This document shows, piece by piece, positions 23,303-33,700 of a stretch of DNA of 51,151 bases; positions within the stretch are counted from its first letter, which is position 1; each line of letters begins with the position of its first letter. The position numbers and the translations under genes were made by a program. Below the pieces are notes generated by a model. It ran no database searches. It saw only the letters and a list, made by a program, of their open reading frames with translations, and was not told the DNA's origin. Source of the stretch: an uncultured Bacilli bacterium (lineage in GTDB: Bacteria > Bacillota_I > Bacilli_A > Izemoplasmatales > UBA1188); assembly GCA_905235635.1 (NCBI GenBank), contig CAJOMC010000004.1, positions 1 to 51,151 of the forward strand. Reading direction: 5' to 3'.

Positions 23303-25921
23303 ATGAAAAGATTCGCGCTTGCAGGAAATCCTAATTCCGGTAAAACCACATTATTTAATATGCTTACTGGTTCAACTGAATATGTAGGTAACTGGCCAGG
23401 TGTAACGGTAGAAAAGAAAGTTGGTACCTATAAAAAACTAGAAGAAGCAGTAGAGATAGTAGACTTACCTGGTATATATTCACTTAGTCCATATACTCCA
23501 GAAGAAGTAATCGCAAGACAGTTTATTATTGAAGAAAAACCAGATGCAGTAATTAACATTGTTGATGCGACCAATCTTGAAAGAAACTTATATCTCACAA
23601 CTCAACTACTTGAAATGGATGTACCCGTGATAGTTGCGCTTAATATGTATGACGTTGTCGAAAAAAATGGAGATTTAATAGACACAGACGAACTAAGCAA
23701 AGCACTAGGCGTTCCAGTTGTTAGTGTATCTGCAACAAAGGGTACAGGTATTAAAAAGCTAATGGAAGTTGCGTATAAGGAATTAAAGAATAGAAGAAGC
23801 GCAAAAACTATTGTCAGTGCTTTAAATATCAATAAATTGCTCACTAAACTTGAAAAAGAATATGAGAATAAAGGTATTAGCAACCCACTATTTCATGCGA
23901 TAAAACTCGCAGAATATGATGAACTTGAAATCGTACAAAATAGCGATTTATTAGAAATAGTTGATGAGTTCAAAAAGACACTATCTGATGAAGTTTTTGG
24001 CGATGATATTGAAGCTATTATCGCTGATGATAGATATAAATATATACAAAGAGAATGCTCTATCGCATACCATCACGTTGTATCTTTAAACGAGAAAGAG
24101 GGAAGTGAAAGTGAAGAAAAACTATCTAAATCAGATAAGATAGATAAAGTATTAACAAACAAATGGGTTGGTATTCCAATCTTCCTTGTAATACTATTCT
24201 TAATATTCCATTTAACTTTCTCAGAAAATCTATTCTGGTTTGGAAATTTATTTAGTGATGCAGCACCATCATTTGAAGGCACTATGTTTGAAGGTCTTTT
24301 CTGGACTGATGGTGGTATAAATTCACCGGGAGTTATTTTATTTAACTTCCTTGGTTCGCTTACTGATGCTTTATCTAACCTAATCGCATCTTGGCTTCAA
24401 AACGCGCCAGCTTGGATTTCTGGTCTCGTTGTAGATGGTATATGTGCAGGTATATTTTCTGTGTTATCATTTGTGCCTCAGATTTTATTCTTATTCTTAT
24501 TCTTCTCAATTCTAGAAGATTCAGGATATATGGCACGTGTTGCGTTTATCTTAGATAGAATATTTAGAAAATTTGGATTATCAGGTAGAGCATTTATGCC
24601 TATGATTATGGGATTTGGTTGTAGTGTTCCTGCGATGATAAATGCAAGAACTCTTGCGACAGATAACGAGAAAACCGCCACAATTCGCGTTATACCTTTC
24701 TTCTCTTGTGGTGCGAAACAACCTATTCTAATTGTAATTTCCGCAGGTATTTGTACAGTATTCAATTTCCCACACAAAGACTTAATAGTATATCTAATGT
24801 ACTTAGTCGGTATTATAACCGCAATAGTTACTATTATTCTTATGAGAAATACTACTATGCGTGGTAAGGTTCCACCATTCATTATGGAACTTCCTTCATA
24901 TCATATGCCTAAGTTTAAATCACTCTTAATACATATGTGGGATAAACTAAAACATTATGTCAAAAAGGCGTTCACTATTATACTTGCCTCTACAATAGTA
25001 ATTTGGTTCATGCAATCATTTACTTGGAAATTCCATTTTATTGAGCAAGCCGATACTATGGAAATAACTGAAGAAGTATTTGAAGGAAATTTCGACGACA
25101 CTACTCATACAAATGATGAAGTAAATGCATCAAAGAGCGAACTCTTATCTCTTTATAGTGATGCATTTGATGAGGAAGGCAATCTAGCGGTTGATTTTGG
25201 TACACTCTATAATCTTTATCTTGAAATGTTAGAAGATGAAGGTGTAGACAAAGAAGAGTTACAGGCACTTGAATCATACTGCAATAAGATCCTCACTCAA
25301 GCTAACGAAGAATATAAATCTATTGTTAATGAGGATGAATATATAGATTCATCTAAATCAATTCTCGCATCAGTGGGTAAAGTATTAACTCCTATATTTA
25401 CACCTCTTGGATTTGGCCTACAGTTAAATCGTGCAAATGGTTGGATCTTCCCTGTATCCGCAGTAACTGGTTTAATTGCGAAAGAAAATGTTATCGCAAC
25501 ATTCGCAGTTCTTGCACAGTGTACTACCACAAAAGCGACTACATTTGAAGATTTTAAAGAAATATATGAAGTAAACTTAACTGCCGAATCAGGTGATGCT
25601 GCCGCAGTTCAAATGATTAAGAATACTAGCGCTACATGGGCAGGATTAATCGCATTTATTGTCTTTAATATGACAACTATTCCTTGTTTTGCCGCGATCG
25701 CAACCGCGAAAGCTGAACTCGTGTCATCAAAAGATGATAAACTTGGCAAAAAGAGATTCCGCTTTACTCTATTATTCTGGATATTAACTTCATATATCGC
25801 ATCATCAATGATTTATCTATCACTTGAGTTTGTATGGCCTATCGCTATATTCCTAATTCTAATATCTATTGGAGTATATCTCATCTATAGATATAATAAA
25901 ACTCATCCTCTTGGTGAATAG
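23303..25921 (+). CDS. feoB: Ferrous iron transport protein FeoB
   Basis: An 872-residue Fe(II) transporter. The cytoplasmic N-terminal G domain has G1 GNPNSGKTTLFN (residues 8-19), G3 DLPGIYSLSPYTPEE and G4 NMYD. A helical spacer follows, then a membrane region with two Gate motifs: the segments around GFGCSVPAMINART and GLIAKENVIATFAVL. Between about residues 575 and 685 there is an acidic, hydrophilic stretch that is much longer than the short loop usual in FeoB. It explains the length above the usual 700-770. The gene is transcribed with two feoA genes and a Cys-rich small protein. Confidence 0.95.
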   Translation: MKRFALAGNPNSGKTTLFNMLTGSTEYVGNWPGVTVEKKVGTYKKLEEAVEIVDLPGIYSLSPYTPEEVIARQFIIEEKPDAVINIVDATNLERNLYLTTQLLEMDVPVIVALNMYDVVEKNGDLIDTDELSKALGVPVVSVSATKGTGIKKLMEVAYKELKNRRSAKTIVSALNINKLLTKLEKEYENKGISNPLFHAIKLAEYDELEIVQNSDLLEIVDEFKKTLSDEVFGDDIEAIIADDRYKYIQRECSIAYHHVVSLNEKEGSESEEKLSKSDKIDKVLTNKWVGIPIFLVILFLIFHLTFSENLFWFGNLFSDAAPSFEGTMFEGLFWTDGGINSPGVILFNFLGSLTDALSNLIASWLQNAPAWISGLVVDGICAGIFSVLSFVPQILFLFLFFSILEDSGYMARVAFILDRIFRKFGLSGRAFMPMIMGFGCSVPAMINARTLATDNEKTATIRVIPFFSCGAKQPILIVISAGICTVFNFPHKDLIVYLMYLVGIITAIVTIILMRNTTMRGKVPPFIMELPSYHMPKFKSLLIHMWDKLKHYVKKAFTIILASTIVIWFMQSFTWKFHFIEQADTMEITEEVFEGNFDDTTHTNDEVNASKSELLSLYSDAFDEEGNLAVDFGTLYNLYLEMLEDEGVDKEELQALESYCNKILTQANEEYKSIVNEDEYIDSSKSILASVGKVLTPIFTPLGFGLQLNRANGWIFPVSAVTGLIAKENVIATFAVLAQCTTTKATTFEDFKEIYEVNLTAESGDAAAVQMIKNTSATWAGLIAFIVFNMTTIPCFAAIATAKAELVSSKDDKLGKKRFRFTLLFWILTSYIASSMIYLSLEFVWPIAIFLILISIGVYLIYRYNKTHPLGE

Positions 25922-25923
25922 AT

Positions 25924-26115
25924 ATGACAGCCATTGAAATAGTTGTGATGGTTTTAACTATATCATTTGTGTTATCTGTTTTTGGTGTAAGAATTTATAA
26001 ATATCTTACTCATAAGATGGTTGATGATTGTGGGTGCCATAAGACTAACCTTAAGAAGTGGTATTATAAAACCTATAAAAAAGGATATTGTTCATGTCAC
26101 AATAGAAATAAATAA
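25924..26115 (+). CDS. FeoB-associated Cys-rich membrane protein
   Basis: A 63-residue protein with one N-terminal membrane helix (about 4-24) and a cytoplasmic tail with a CGCH motif (about 37-40) and a CSCH motif (about 56-59). Small proteins of this build follow feoB in many Bacillota and are thought to assist Fe(II) transfer. It starts 2 bases after the feoB stop. Function is by association only. Confidence 0.85.
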   Translation: MTAIEIVVMVLTISFVLSVFGVRIYKYLTHKMVDDCGCHKTNLKKWYYKTYKKGYCSCHNRNK

Positions 26116-26121
26116 AGATAG

Positions 26122-26151
26122 TGATGGGTTCTAACCCATCATTTTCTTTTT
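26122..26151 (+). terminator. Terminator of the feo operon
   Basis: TGATGGGT (26122-26129) pairs with ACCCATCA (26134-26141) over a 4-nt loop, followed by TTTCTTTTT. It is a strong intrinsic terminator ending the feo transcript. Confidence 0.85.
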
Positions 26152-26154
26152 AAG

Positions 26155-26163
26155 TGCTATAAT
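26155..26163 (+). promoter_or_regulatory. Extended -10 promoter of thiI
   Basis: TGCTATAAT: an extended -10 (TG at 26155-26156, TATAAT 26158-26163) right after the feo terminator. There is no clear -35, as is common for extended -10 promoters. The start would be near 26170, about 25 bases before thiI. Confidence 0.55.
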
Positions 26164-26194
26164 ATACTATATTTGTATATTATAAGGTGAAAAT

Positions 26195-27436
26195 ATGAAC
26201 GAAAACCTAATTATAAGATATGGCGACTTATGCCTTAAGGGGAAGAATAAAAAGTTCTTCATTAAAGAAGCAAATAATTTAATTAAAGAAAAATTGTCTG
26301 GTTTAGATGTTTCTTTCCATTATTCTGGTGAAAGAGCCTATCTTAATATAAAGAACGAAAAGTTTGAAGATGTCATAGAAAGATTGAATAAAGTATCGGG
26401 AATCAATTCCTATAGTCTTTATAAAAAATGTAGTTTAGATATAGATGAAATATGTAAACTATCTCTCGCTTTTTATGACAAATCACATAAAAATGGTGAA
26501 TCTTATAAGGTTGATGTAAGACGTGTTAATAAGACGTTTCCACTTGATTCTATTTCTTTAATGAAGAAAGTTGGCGGATATATTTATTCTAAAAGAGAAG
26601 GAGCTATTGTTGATGTCCATAACCCAGATTTACTAATATTCATTGAAATAAGAGATGACGGGGCATATGTATTAACTGAGAAGTTTGATGCGATGGGAGG
26701 TTTCCCGACAGGCACTGGCGGAAAAGCCCTCGTTATGATGAGTGGTGGTATTGATTCACCTGTCGCATCCTATGAACTTATTAAACAGGGTATGACTATT
26801 GAATTAATCCACTTTGAATCAACTCCACTCACATCTATTGAATCTGCGCAAAAAGTCATTGACCTCGCGAAAAAGATATGTGCATACACAAAAGGATCAA
26901 AGATAGTTATCCATATGGTGCCTTTTACAGAAGTTCATAAAGAAATCTTATCTAAAGTAGATCAAACATATCTCGTAACCATCATGAGAAGATGTATGTA
27001 TAGGATTGCAGAAGGTGTCGCAAAATTAAGAAAAATCAAAGCTATTGCGAATGGCGAATCACTTGGTCAGGTTGCATCTCAAACGATTGAATCAATGTTT
27101 GTGATTAATAGTGTCACAAATATGCCAGTATTAAGACCACTTCTAACTATAGACAAAAGAGATATTATCAAAATCGCAAAGAAAATAGATACATTTGATA
27201 TATCTATTAGACCATTTGAAGACTGTTGCACAGTATACGTACCTAAAAATCCAGTAATTAAACCTACAATTAAAGAAGCTGAATACTATGAATCGCTTGG
27301 TGATTTTGATTCATTAATTAAAGATGCGATTAAAAATACTATAAGAATTACTATTGATATAAACACTGATTTAGAATTAGCACTTCTAGGCTTCACTGTT
27401 AAGGAAGCCCTAGACACATATAAAGGAGAAAAATAA
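26195..27436 (+). CDS. thiI: tRNA 4-thiouridine synthetase ThiI
   Basis: A 413-residue enzyme that makes s4U8 in tRNA. An N-terminal ferredoxin-like/THUMP region (about 1-165) precedes a PP-loop ATPase domain with MMSGGIDSPVA (about 181-191). There is no C-terminal rhodanese domain, so sulfur must come from a separate cysteine desulfurase, as in Bacillus with NifZ. No such gene is visible in the window. A role in thiamine synthesis is unlikely without the rhodanese domain. Confidence 0.94.
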   Translation: MNENLIIRYGDLCLKGKNKKFFIKEANNLIKEKLSGLDVSFHYSGERAYLNIKNEKFEDVIERLNKVSGINSYSLYKKCSLDIDEICKLSLAFYDKSHKNGESYKVDVRRVNKTFPLDSISLMKKVGGYIYSKREGAIVDVHNPDLLIFIEIRDDGAYVLTEKFDAMGGFPTGTGGKALVMMSGGIDSPVASYELIKQGMTIELIHFESTPLTSIESAQKVIDLAKKICAYTKGSKIVIHMVPFTEVHKEILSKVDQTYLVTIMRRCMYRIAEGVAKLRKIKAIANGESLGQVASQTIESMFVINSVTNMPVLRPLLTIDKRDIIKIAKKIDTFDISIRPFEDCCTVYVPKNPVIKPTIKEAEYYESLGDFDSLIKDAIKNTIRITIDINTDLELALLGFTVKEALDTYKGEK

Positions 27437-27438
27437 AA

Positions 27439-29181
27439 ATGTACGATTGGAATCTTGAAAAAATTTATCCTGGACTTGACTCAGAAGAATTTAAAAAGGA
27501 CTATGAAAAAGGAATTGAGCTTGCAAAAGAAGCCCTAGATATGAGCCTTGAAACAGTAGAAGATTTTAGAAATTTCATCTTACTAGAAGAAAAGGCAGTT
27601 ACTACAATTTATTCACTTTCTAACTATATTTCTTTAAGATTATCGGCTAATACTGAAGATATTGATGCGATGAAAGCCATGGGTAAAATGAATAGTGTAT
27701 TTGAAGAATATGGCACTCCACTTTCGCTTAAAGAAAAGAATTTTGTGAAAGAACACAAAGAAATCATAGAAAAAGCATATGATGATGAAGTATTAAAAGA
27801 CTATAGATATTATCTTGATGGACTAAAGAATCAAGCTAAAAGAAGCCTTTCTAATGAAACAGAATTACTTCTATCTAAATTATCTAAATCATCAGGAGAT
27901 GCATGGGAAAATCTTCACAGTGACCTAACATCTACTCTTGAAGTAGATTACGATGGTAAGGTTGTTTCATTAAGCGAAATAAGAAACAACGCTTATTCGA
28001 GTGATCCAAAGGTTAGAAAGGAATCATATGAGGCAGAACTTAAGGCTTATAGGAAAATAGAAAAATCACTCGCAGCATCTCTTTCATCAATTAAACAAGA
28101 AGTCATCACAATGTCTAAAGAAAGAGGATATGATTCCCCTCTTGATAGAACGCTTGTTGAGTCAGGTATGACAAGAAAGACTCTTGATGCCTTAATATCA
28201 TCTATTGAAGATTATTATCCTTATTTTAGAATGTATCTAAAAAGAAAGGGAGAATTATTAGGACATAAAAATGGGCTTCCTTTCTATGACTTATTCGCAC
28301 CTCTTGGCTCAGTTAATAAAAACTATACAGTAGAAGAAGCTAATAGTTATTTAATTGAAAGATTCACAAAGTTCTCAAAAGAAATTGGTGATCTCATGAA
28401 TAAAGCTATGCATAATGAATGGATTGACTATCTTCCTAAGAAAGGAAAAGTTGGCGGTGCATTCTGCTCGCACGCTATTAAATTAAATGAATCAAGAGTA
28501 TTAACTAACTTTGATGGTACATTTAATTCTATTTGTACACTAGCTCATGAATTAGGTCACGCATACCATAGTGAAGTGTTAAAAGAAAAATCACTATTCC
28601 ATCACGATTATCCAATGCAACTCGCAGAGACCGCATCTACATTCAATGAAACTTTTGCGAAAGATAATGCATTAAAAGAATCTAAATCAAACGAAGAAAA
28701 AATAGCAATGCTTGAGGCAACTATTTCTGATGACAATCAAGTAATAGTTGATATTATGAGTAGATATTACTTTGAATCAAGCGTTTTTGAGCATGTAAAA
28801 GAAGCAGCCCTTACTCCAAGTGAACTATGTGATTTAATGAAAGAAGCTCAACTTAAGAGTTATGGTGATGGACTTGATAAAGATTATCTTCACCCATATA
28901 TGTGGTGCCCAAAAGGCCATTATTATTCTACTGGACTCTCTTTCTATAACTTCCCATATGCATTTGGACAACTATTTGCCTATGGTCTTTATTCTAAATA
29001 CCTAGAAGATGGTGAGAAGTTCTTCCCATTATATAAAGAAATACTCAAGAACTCAGGTTCTATGCCTATAAGAGAATGTGTACTACTTTCTGGCATAGAT
29101 GTAGAAGACAAAGAATTCTGGAAGAGATCACTAGATATTTGTAAGAATCATATCCTAGAATTCTTAGAATTAACTAAATAA
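27439..29181 (+). CDS. pepF: Oligoendopeptidase F (M3 family)
   Basis: A 580-residue zinc metallopeptidase that degrades short peptides in the cytoplasm. The M3 zinc motif HELGH lies in LAHELGHAYHS (about residue 370), with the third ligand Glu in the ETASTFNE segment about 25 residues on. There is no signal peptide. It starts 2 bases after thiI behind AAGGAG, so it is probably co-transcribed. Confidence 0.95.
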   Translation: MYDWNLEKIYPGLDSEEFKKDYEKGIELAKEALDMSLETVEDFRNFILLEEKAVTTIYSLSNYISLRLSANTEDIDAMKAMGKMNSVFEEYGTPLSLKEKNFVKEHKEIIEKAYDDEVLKDYRYYLDGLKNQAKRSLSNETELLLSKLSKSSGDAWENLHSDLTSTLEVDYDGKVVSLSEIRNNAYSSDPKVRKESYEAELKAYRKIEKSLAASLSSIKQEVITMSKERGYDSPLDRTLVESGMTRKTLDALISSIEDYYPYFRMYLKRKGELLGHKNGLPFYDLFAPLGSVNKNYTVEEANSYLIERFTKFSKEIGDLMNKAMHNEWIDYLPKKGKVGGAFCSHAIKLNESRVLTNFDGTFNSICTLAHELGHAYHSEVLKEKSLFHHDYPMQLAETASTFNETFAKDNALKESKSNEEKIAMLEATISDDNQVIVDIMSRYYFESSVFEHVKEAALTPSELCDLMKEAQLKSYGDGLDKDYLHPYMWCPKGHYYSTGLSFYNFPYAFGQLFAYGLYSKYLEDGEKFFPLYKEILKNSGSMPIRECVLLSGIDVEDKEFWKRSLDICKNHILEFLELTK

Positions 29182-29189
29182 AATAAAGC

Positions 29190-29213
29190 GTGCCGCAACA
29201 ATCAATGCGGCAC
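29190..29213 (+). terminator. GC-rich hairpin after pepF, without a T-tract
   Basis: GTGCCGCA (29190-29197) pairs with TGCGGCAC (29206-29213) across an 8-nt loop. It is strikingly GC-rich for this region. What follows is purine-rich and not T-rich, so it may protect the mRNA 3' end and not be a normal intrinsic terminator. Beyond it (29214-29410) I see no gene, only a weak TAGTGAA/TTCACTA repeat (29291-29329) and an isolated TTGACA at 29352. Confidence 0.45.
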
Positions 29214-29410
29214 ACCAAGAGGAGAGAAAATAATATACTTTAATTGTACTCGCCTATTGTGATGGTTTAATCCGTTTTATAGTGAGTTTTTAGTGAACTA
29301 TTAGGTTTATTAAGAAATCTTATTCACTATCTCCTTTAACAATATAAAATATTGACATAAGTATGAGTCAAACAAGTATGTACTGTGTGTGGCTTTGTTA
29401 CATATGATCC

Positions 29411-29416
29411 TATAAT
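29411..29416 (+). promoter_or_regulatory. Possible -10 element close to the lipoprotein start
   Basis: TATAAT at 29411-29416 lies only 12 bases before the first ATG. If used, the mRNA would be almost leaderless. No good -35 is seen at the right distance. Confidence 0.35.
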
Positions 29417-29427
29417 TATACCCATAA

Positions 29428-30444
29428 ATGAAGCAGAAGATGAAACACAATAAACTTTTATTTATATTATCTATGATAGTTTTACTAGCACAGTTATTTC
29501 TAATCTCTTCATGTGGAGGCCATCCTATTCGTGAGATATCATTTAAAAGATATTATACTGGTGAGATTAAAACAGAAGAAATATCAAAAGTTAAAGTTAG
29601 AATATTAAGTTATAGGGATAAGTACCAAGTTCACTCTAAGGCAAATGCATATATACTTGAATCTACTATATATTTTGAAGAAAAATATATAAAAAACGAG
29701 AATAATGATTTTACTATAGAATTAACAGATGAACAAGTTTCGTTGCTTATTGATGTTTTTGGAGAAAGTGAAATACTCACAAGAAATGGTGAAAAGCGTG
29801 TCCCTATACACCCTACCCATGTAATGATAATAACCACAAAAAACGGGAAAGAAAAATTACTTGACTTTGGTAGTGATTTGGCTAGTACGCCGACAGAAAT
29901 GAATTATATTTATAAAATGGTGCCTCAAATTACAGGCTTTGACTTATTTTCTGGAGAAGAACTTAACCCTAATATAGAAGTCAACTATTATATCTCTTAT
30001 AGTAAGGAAGTGAACGGCAGATGGACTACCCTTCCTGCTCGTCGTAGTTCTTTCCTACTAAATTATTCATATGGTTGTTTTTCTAATCTTAATAGAGATC
30101 TTTTTTTGGAATCTTTAAGCATTCAAGAAATTATTTCTCAAATTAGTCCCGATGAACGTCGAGTAGGAAATGAAGGAATTATGATTTTTATGAAATATGC
30201 AAATCCAAGCATATTTGTAGTTAGTCAATATTCGATTGAAAAAAACTTTGAAAATAATATATATACCTCTTTTAAGCCTAAAGAGTATGTTGATAAGCCA
30301 CCATATGAATCACAAACAATAATAAAAATCCCTAATTTGATACCCGACAAATACTACTTAGTAAGAATAGAAGATGAAGATGGCAATTTCTATGAGTGTA
30401 TGTTTAATACTATTGGTCTGAACGAAGAATATATTATCCCATAA
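29428..30444 (+). CDS. Uncharacterised lipoprotein
   Basis: A 338-residue secreted lipoprotein. A basic N-terminus and hydrophobic stretch (about 9-26) end in a lipobox-like L-I-S-S-C with Cys at about 29, then GG. The mature part is mostly beta-rich and hydrophilic. I recognise no family. The start may be 29428 or the ATG at 29440; neither has a good ribosome-binding site. It stands alone between pepF and the ileS T-box. Surface location is supported; function is unknown. Confidence 0.8.
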   Translation: MKQKMKHNKLLFILSMIVLLAQLFLISSCGGHPIREISFKRYYTGEIKTEEISKVKVRILSYRDKYQVHSKANAYILESTIYFEEKYIKNENNDFTIELTDEQVSLLIDVFGESEILTRNGEKRVPIHPTHVMIITTKNGKEKLLDFGSDLASTPTEMNYIYKMVPQITGFDLFSGEELNPNIEVNYYISYSKEVNGRWTTLPARRSSFLLNYSYGCFSNLNRDLFLESLSIQEIISQISPDERRVGNEGIMIFMKYANPSIFVVSQYSIEKNFENNIYTSFKPKEYVDKPPYESQTIIKIPNLIPDKYYLVRIEDEDGNFYECMFNTIGLNEEYIIP

Positions 30445-30493
30445 TCTTATTTATTTACTATTTACATTTAATAATGTAAAATAACAATAGTTT

Positions 30494-30499
30494 TATAAT
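30494..30499 (+). promoter_or_regulatory. -10 element of the ileS T-box transcript
   Basis: TATAAT at 30494-30499, followed by the T-box leader from about 30506. There is no good -35. An AT-rich inverted repeat (TTTACATT 30461-30468 with AATGTAAA 30473-30480) precedes it and may be a weak terminator of the lipoprotein gene. Confidence 0.5.
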
Positions 30500-30504
30500 A
30501 AAGG

Positions 30505-30730
30505 CTGAGACAGAGACTCTATTATACAAAGTTAACTATAAAGAGAGAACGAAAGTGGTGAAACAAGTTCTAGTTATAGTATAGTAGTATCACTCTTGAG
30601 CTGAATGGTGAAATAAGTAGTAGCTATCTCCGGAACCTAGACCGTTATCTTTGGAGCATATGATAGTATGTTTAAATAAGTGGTAGTGAACTTAAGCTTC
30701 ACCTTATTTAAGGTGGAGCTTTTAATTTAT
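30505..30730 (+). promoter_or_regulatory. T-box leader for ileS (specifier AUC)
   Basis: A tRNA-Ile-sensing leader. Stem I contains AGAGAGAACGAAAGTGGTG (30543-30560) and the specifier codon ATC (30589-30591), followed by the usual TTGAGCTGAA. The antiterminator has outer arms TTAAATAAG (30672-30680) and CTTATTTAA (30703-30711) and a bulge TGGTA. Its inner arms are GTGAA and TTCAC. TGGT (30681-30684) fits the ACCA end of uncharged tRNA-Ile. The competing terminator pairs 30694-30705 with 30710-30721 (one G-U), then a T-rich run. Uncharged tRNA should switch on ileS. Confidence 0.92.
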
Positions 30731-30742
30731 TGGAGGATTTTC

Positions 30743-33700
30743 ATGTATAAGAAAGTTAACTCAGATCTAAAAGTTACAGAAAGAGAAGAGATTATAAGAG
30801 AATATTGGAAAGAAAACAATATTTTTGAAGAATCAATTAAATCAAGGGAAGGACATCCATTCTTCACATTTTTTGATGGACCACCTACCGCAAATGGTAA
30901 ACCACATATCGGTCATGTCATTACACGTGCGATGAAGGATTTATTCCCTAGATATAAAACAATGAAGGGATATAAAGTTTTACGTAAGGCAGGCTGGGAT
31001 ACACACGGCCTTCCAGTAGAGCTTGAAGTAGAAAAACTACTTGGTTTTTCTGGTAAGGAACAAATTGAAAAATATGGTATCGCTCCATTTATTGATAAAT
31101 GTAAGGAGAGCGTATTTAAGTATGAATCAATGTGGGAAGAGTTCTCTGAAAAAGTAGGATTCTGGGCTGATATGGAAAACCCATATGTCACATTCCATAA
31201 TGATTATATTGAATCAGTGTGGTGGGCACTTAAGAAGATATTCGACCAAGGACTTCTTTATAAGGGTCACAAGATAGTTCCATACTGCCCTAGATGTGGC
31301 ACACCTCTTGCCTCACACGAAGTTGCGCAAGGATATGAAGACGTAAAAGAAAGAACCGTATTCGTTAAATTTAAGATTAAAGATAGTGATACATTCTTTA
31401 TGGCTTGGACTACTACTCCTTGGACCCTCCCATCAAACGTAGCTTTAGCGGTTAATCCAACACTTGAATATGTAAAAGTATTAGTTGAAGGTGAAAAATA
31501 TATAATCGCGAAAGGGCAAATACCATATGTATTTAAAGATAAGGAAGTAGAAGTTCTTGAAACATATCTAGGTAAAGACCTTGAATATACTGAATATGAA
31601 CCACTATATTATTTTAAGAAACTAGATAAGAAAGCACACTTTGTAACTCTCGCAGACTATGTCGCTTTAGGTGAGGGCACAGGTATCGTTCATATAGCCC
31701 CAGCTTTTGGCCAGGATGACTATTTAGTTGGAAGAAGATACAACCTTCCATTTGTTCAATATGTAAACAATAAAGGTGAAATGACTGAAGATACTATCTG
31801 GCCTAATACTTTTGTGAAAGATGCTGATCCAATGATTATAGATGACCTCAAAGAAAGAGGGTTACTCTATAGAACGCAGATGCATGTTCACTCATACCCA
31901 TTCTGCTGGAGATGTCATACTCCTTTAATCTATTATGGGAGAGATTCTTGGTTCATTGAAACTACTAAGATAAAAGATAAATTAATAGAGAATAATAAAC
32001 ACATCAACTGGATTCCTGAAACTATCGGTACAGGTAGATTTGGTGATTGGTTAAATAACGTTCAAGATTGGGTTATCTCAAGAAATAGATATTGGGGTAC
32101 ACCTCTTCCTATTTGGGTAAATGATAAAACAGGTGAATTATACTGCATAGGATCTGTTAAGGAACTTCATGACTTAACAGGATGTGATATGAATATAGAA
32201 CTTCATAGACCTTATATTGATAATCTAACTTGGGAAGATAAGGTAAATGGTGGTGTATTTAGAAGAGTAGAAGAGGTTATAGACTGTTGGTTCGACTCTG
32301 GTTCTATGCCTTTCGCACAATGGCACTATCCATTTGAAAATAAAGAATTATTTGATAACCAATTCCCTGCGGATTTTATCAGTGAAGCTGTAGACCAAAC
32401 AAGAGGATGGTTCTATTCACTTCTTGCGATTTCTACATTGCTCTTTGATGAAGAAGCATTTAAGAACTGTATAGTTCTTGGTTTAGTCCTTGATGAGAAT
32501 GGCCAGAAAATGTCTAAATCTAAAGGAAATGCAGTAGATCCAATGACTGTATTAAATAAGTTTGGTGCGGATGCGACTAGATGGTTCTTCTATGAAACAT
32601 CTCAACCATGGGTATCAAAGAATATCTCTGATGCAGCAATACTTGAAGGACAAAAGAAATATTTAAATACTTTATATAATACATATTCATTCTATGTTTT
32701 ATACGCTAATATAGATAATTTTGATGCGACCAAATATTCATATGATTACGATAAACTATCATTAATGGATAAATGGCTATTATCTAAATTAAATACTTTA
32801 ATTAAAGAAGTTGATGAAAGACTTGATAGATATGAAGTCGCAGAACCAGCGAGATTAATTGAAACATTTGTGGATGAATTATCTAACTGGTATGTGAGAC
32901 GCTCAAGAAGTCGTTTCTGGGCTAAAGGTATGGAGCAAGATAAGATAGACGCATATCTAGTACTTTATGAAACACTCGTTAAACTATCAAAATTAATCGC
33001 ACCTTTCTCACCATTTATCGCTGATGAAATCTATCAAAATTTAGTACTTTCACTAAATGATAAAGAACTAAAGAGTGTACATTTATGCGATTATCCGGTT
33101 TCAAATCCTCTTCATATTGATAAAGAGCTTGAAAAGAATATGGATGAAGTACTTCAGATTGTAGTATTAGGTCGTGCAATAAGAGCGCAAAAAACTCTTA
33201 AGAATAGACAACCACTATCAAAGATGTATGTGGTTGGCGGAAAAGCGTTAAATGATTACTACGCTAAAGTAATTGAAGATGAATTAAACGTTCATGAAGT
33301 TCTATATTCTGAGGATTTAGATGACTTCACATCACATAGAATCAAACCAAATCTTAAGGTATTAGGTCCTAAACTAGGAAAAACACTTGGTGAAATAAGA
33401 AGTACTCTTGAATCTATGGATCAAAATGCTGCCTATAAAACACTAAAATCAAATGGATATCTAGATATCCTTGATTTAAGGTTAGAAGAAGCTGATTTAT
33501 TAGTTGAGACACTTGAATCTGATGAATTTGCATCTATGTCTAACCAAAAACTTGCTGTCGTATTAGATACTAATTTGACAGAAGAGTTAATAAATGAAGG
33601 CTACGTTAGAGATGTTGTATCTAAGGTACAATCACTAAGAAAAGAGGCAGGATTTGAGGTAATAGACCATATCACTTTATCATTTAAATGTAGTGATACA

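Noticed and set aside
30680-30742. A GTG start for ileS, 63 bases upstream of the ATG
   Set aside because: It lies within the T-box antiterminator and would give residues with no family match, while GGAGG precedes the ATG at 30743.
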